This document shows positions 62,768-64,000 of a DNA stretch of 64,000 nucleotides, in pieces (the first letter of the stretch is position 1; each line of letters starts with the position of its first letter). The notes beneath the pieces were generated by a model. The model saw only the letters and a program-made list of their open reading frames with translations. It made no database searches and was not told the origin of the DNA. Location of the stretch: positions 1-64,000 of the forward strand of contig NZ_CAACUY010000026.1 in NCBI RefSeq assembly GCF_900659615.1, given 5' to 3'. The DNA comes from Actinomadura fibrosa. GTDB lineage: Bacteria; Actinomycetota; Actinomycetes; Streptosporangiales; Streptosporangiaceae. The translations under genes were made by a program, and so were the position numbers.

Positions 62768-64000
62768 GCCCCCCACCAGGCACCCCAGTCCCTCGCCGTC
62801 CGGAAACCGGCCCAGTCTCCCACACGCCGGAACCGCCCCGATCGGCGCCGAGCAGCAGGTTCGCGGCCACCGTCGTCCCGTCGCCGCGGATCGTGCCCGC
62901 CACGGCCTTCGCCCGCGCCCGCGTCCCGGACGCCAGGGCCGTGTCGAGCGCGGCCGACAGGGACGCGACGGTCGGAGCCGGACCTTCATGCGCCGCGCCG
63001 ATGCCCAGCTCCGCCACCCGCGCGGCCCAGTGCGGCTGGTCCACGATCTGCGGGACGATCACCTGCGGCGCGCCGGCCCGCGCCGCCGTCGTCGTGGTGC
63101 CCGCCCCGCCGTGGTGCACGACGGCGGCCACCCGGCCGAACAGCGCCTGCTGGTTGACCTCGCCGACGACGAAGCAGTCGTCCCGGTCGTCGACCGCGGC
63201 CAGCCCGGCCCAGCCGCGGGCGAGCAGGACGCGGCGGCCGTGCGCGCGGACCGCCTCGACGGCCACCTGGGCGATGTCCTTCGGGGTGTGCGCGGCCATG
63301 CTGCCGAAACCCACGTACACCGGCGGCTCCCCGGCGTCCAGGAACGCCGCCAGCCCGTCCGGCAGCGGACGCTCGTCCGGCAGGATCCACGCCCCGGTCT
63401 GCACGAGGTCGAGATCCGTCATGTCCTGCCACGGGCCGAGGACCGGGTCGACCGCCAGCCACGGCCGCTCGGTGAGGACGTGCGCGCGGACATCGTCCAC
63501 CGGCGGCAGGCCGATCGCCGCCCGATGCCTGTTGAGCGCCTCGCCGTACAGCGCGTTCACCCGCTGCGCGTCCTCCTTCCACAGCGCCCGGGCGTCGTTC
63601 TCGTCCGAGAACGGCTTGCCCGGCCTCCCCGGCGGACGGAAGTGCCGCGACGGCATCCCGAACGGATGGAAGGCCGCGGCCACGTACCGGATGCCGAGCT
63701 TCTCGGCGACGTCCCGCGCCCCGGCCGGCATCAGCCCGGTCGCCAGCAGCACGTCGCAGTCCTCGGCGGCCGTCATCAGCGTCTCGAACCGCGCGGCGAC
63801 CAGCGCGGGAGCGAGCTCGAACGCGGCCTTCGCCGACGGCGGCTCCGTGCCCGCCACCACCGAGCGCACCGTCGGGCCGAGCGGCACCATCGGCACGCCG
63901 GCGCGGGCCAGCAGCGCCGCGAACTCCTCGTCCGGCGGCACGCACACCCGCGCCTCCGCGCCGCACTCCCGCAACCGGACGGCCAGCGCCGCCAGCGGCT
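62745..64000 (-). CDS. GT1-type glycosyltransferase, 5' end beyond the window
   Basis: The frame is open to the right edge, giving LAALAVRLRECGAEARVCVP at its visible start. The usual opening of about 15-20 residues lies outside. The C-terminal nucleotide-sugar motif HHGGAGTTTTAARAGAPQVI and VPQIVDQPHWAARVAELGIG mark the macrolide/UDP-glycosyl family. No secondary-metabolite genes are in view, so the acceptor is unknown. Its 3' end overlaps the SpoU gene. Confidence 0.88.
   Translation of the reverse strand, partial: PLAALAVRLRECGAEARVCVPPDEEFAALLARAGVPMVPLGPTVRSVVAGTEPPSAKAAFELAPALVAARFETLMTAAEDCDVLLATGLMPAGARDVAEKLGIRYVAAAFHPFGMPSRHFRPPGRPGKPFSDENDARALWKEDAQRVNALYGEALNRHRAAIGLPPVDDVRAHVLTERPWLAVDPVLGPWQDMTDLDLVQTGAWILPDERPLPDGLAAFLDAGEPPVYVGFGSMAAHTPKDIAQVAVEAVRAHGRRVLLARGWAGLAAVDDRDDCFVVGEVNQQALFGRVAAVVHHGGAGTTTTAARAGAPQVIVPQIVDQPHWAARVAELGIGAAHEGPAPTVASLSAALDTALASGTRARAKAVAGTIRGDGTTVAANLLLGADRGGSGVWETGPVSGRRGTGVPGGGRAADFAS

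Noticed and set aside
62745-64000. Secondary-metabolite cluster edge at the glycosyltransferase
   Set aside because: No polyketide, peptide or other biosynthetic gene is visible in the window, so the call would be speculation.

Overview
The window is very GC-rich with the codon bias of a high-GC actinomycete. The gene content points the same way: an aerobic-type cob cluster, paired dynamin-like GTPases, a second SSB of the SsbB type, a family S37 secreted peptidase, a GlbO-type globin, a mycothiol-linked Rv2466c-like reductase, an EttA ABC-F protein, and an Lrp/AsnC regulator with tandem halves. A filamentous actinomycete (Streptosporangiales or Streptomyces-like, perhaps Actinomadura) is the best guess; the genus is inference. 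No rRNA, tRNA, CRISPR array, transposase or phage gene was seen.

Layout. 1-174: a probable assembly or rearrangement junction, with a homocitrate/isopropylmalate-synthase-like fragment on the minus strand butted against the tail of a plus-strand gene. 209-6540: late corrin-ring and lower-ligand steps of cobalamin synthesis (CobL, CobE, CobH, CobC, CobT, CysG-type siroheme/precorrin-2 enzyme), mostly linked by 4-base overlaps. 6537-10609: two dynamin-like GTPases translationally coupled to the CysG gene. 10686-12155: a TetR regulator divergent from an SDR oxidoreductase, with clear operators. 12258-14646: an SsbB-like gene, then about 1.9 kb of non-coding DNA built of four tandem-repeat arrays. 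14647-20206: a diguanylate cyclase, EttA, a thioesterase and a GNAT enzyme. 20207-28223: a secreted S37 peptidase facing an alpha-glucosidase/GlbO/MscS run, then a regulator/acetyltransferase pair. 28545-36083: methyltransferase, prolyl oligopeptidase, a small ORF coupled to an HNH nuclease, FmdB, ilvD and a NERD protein. 36286-43635: amidase, malQ, an unrecognised protein and pepN. 43802-50524: Rv2466c-like reductase, a complete nickel/cobalt ECF transporter behind a Nur-type operator, a CooC-like ATPase behind a Zur-like site, a membrane protein and rpiB. 50722-55186: a SpoIIE-type phosphatase, a Ser/Thr kinase and an orphan histidine kinase. 55231-64000: amidase, AccD-type carboxyltransferase, AsnC regulator, VOC protein, carboxylesterase, SpoU methyltransferase and a glycosyltransferase cut by the window edge.

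How the parts may work together. The left end makes cobalamin and siroheme; the transporter at 44.6-47.3 kb could supply cobalt, but its operator matches the nickel regulator Nur, so nickel for nickel enzymes is the better first guess. Two metal-type operators (Nur-like and Zur-like) lie within 3 kb of each other. A recurring theme is minisatellite expansion: unrelated short tandem repeats fill many intergenic spacers and also intrude into cobE, cobT, the first GTPase gene and the end of the gene at 24996-25463.
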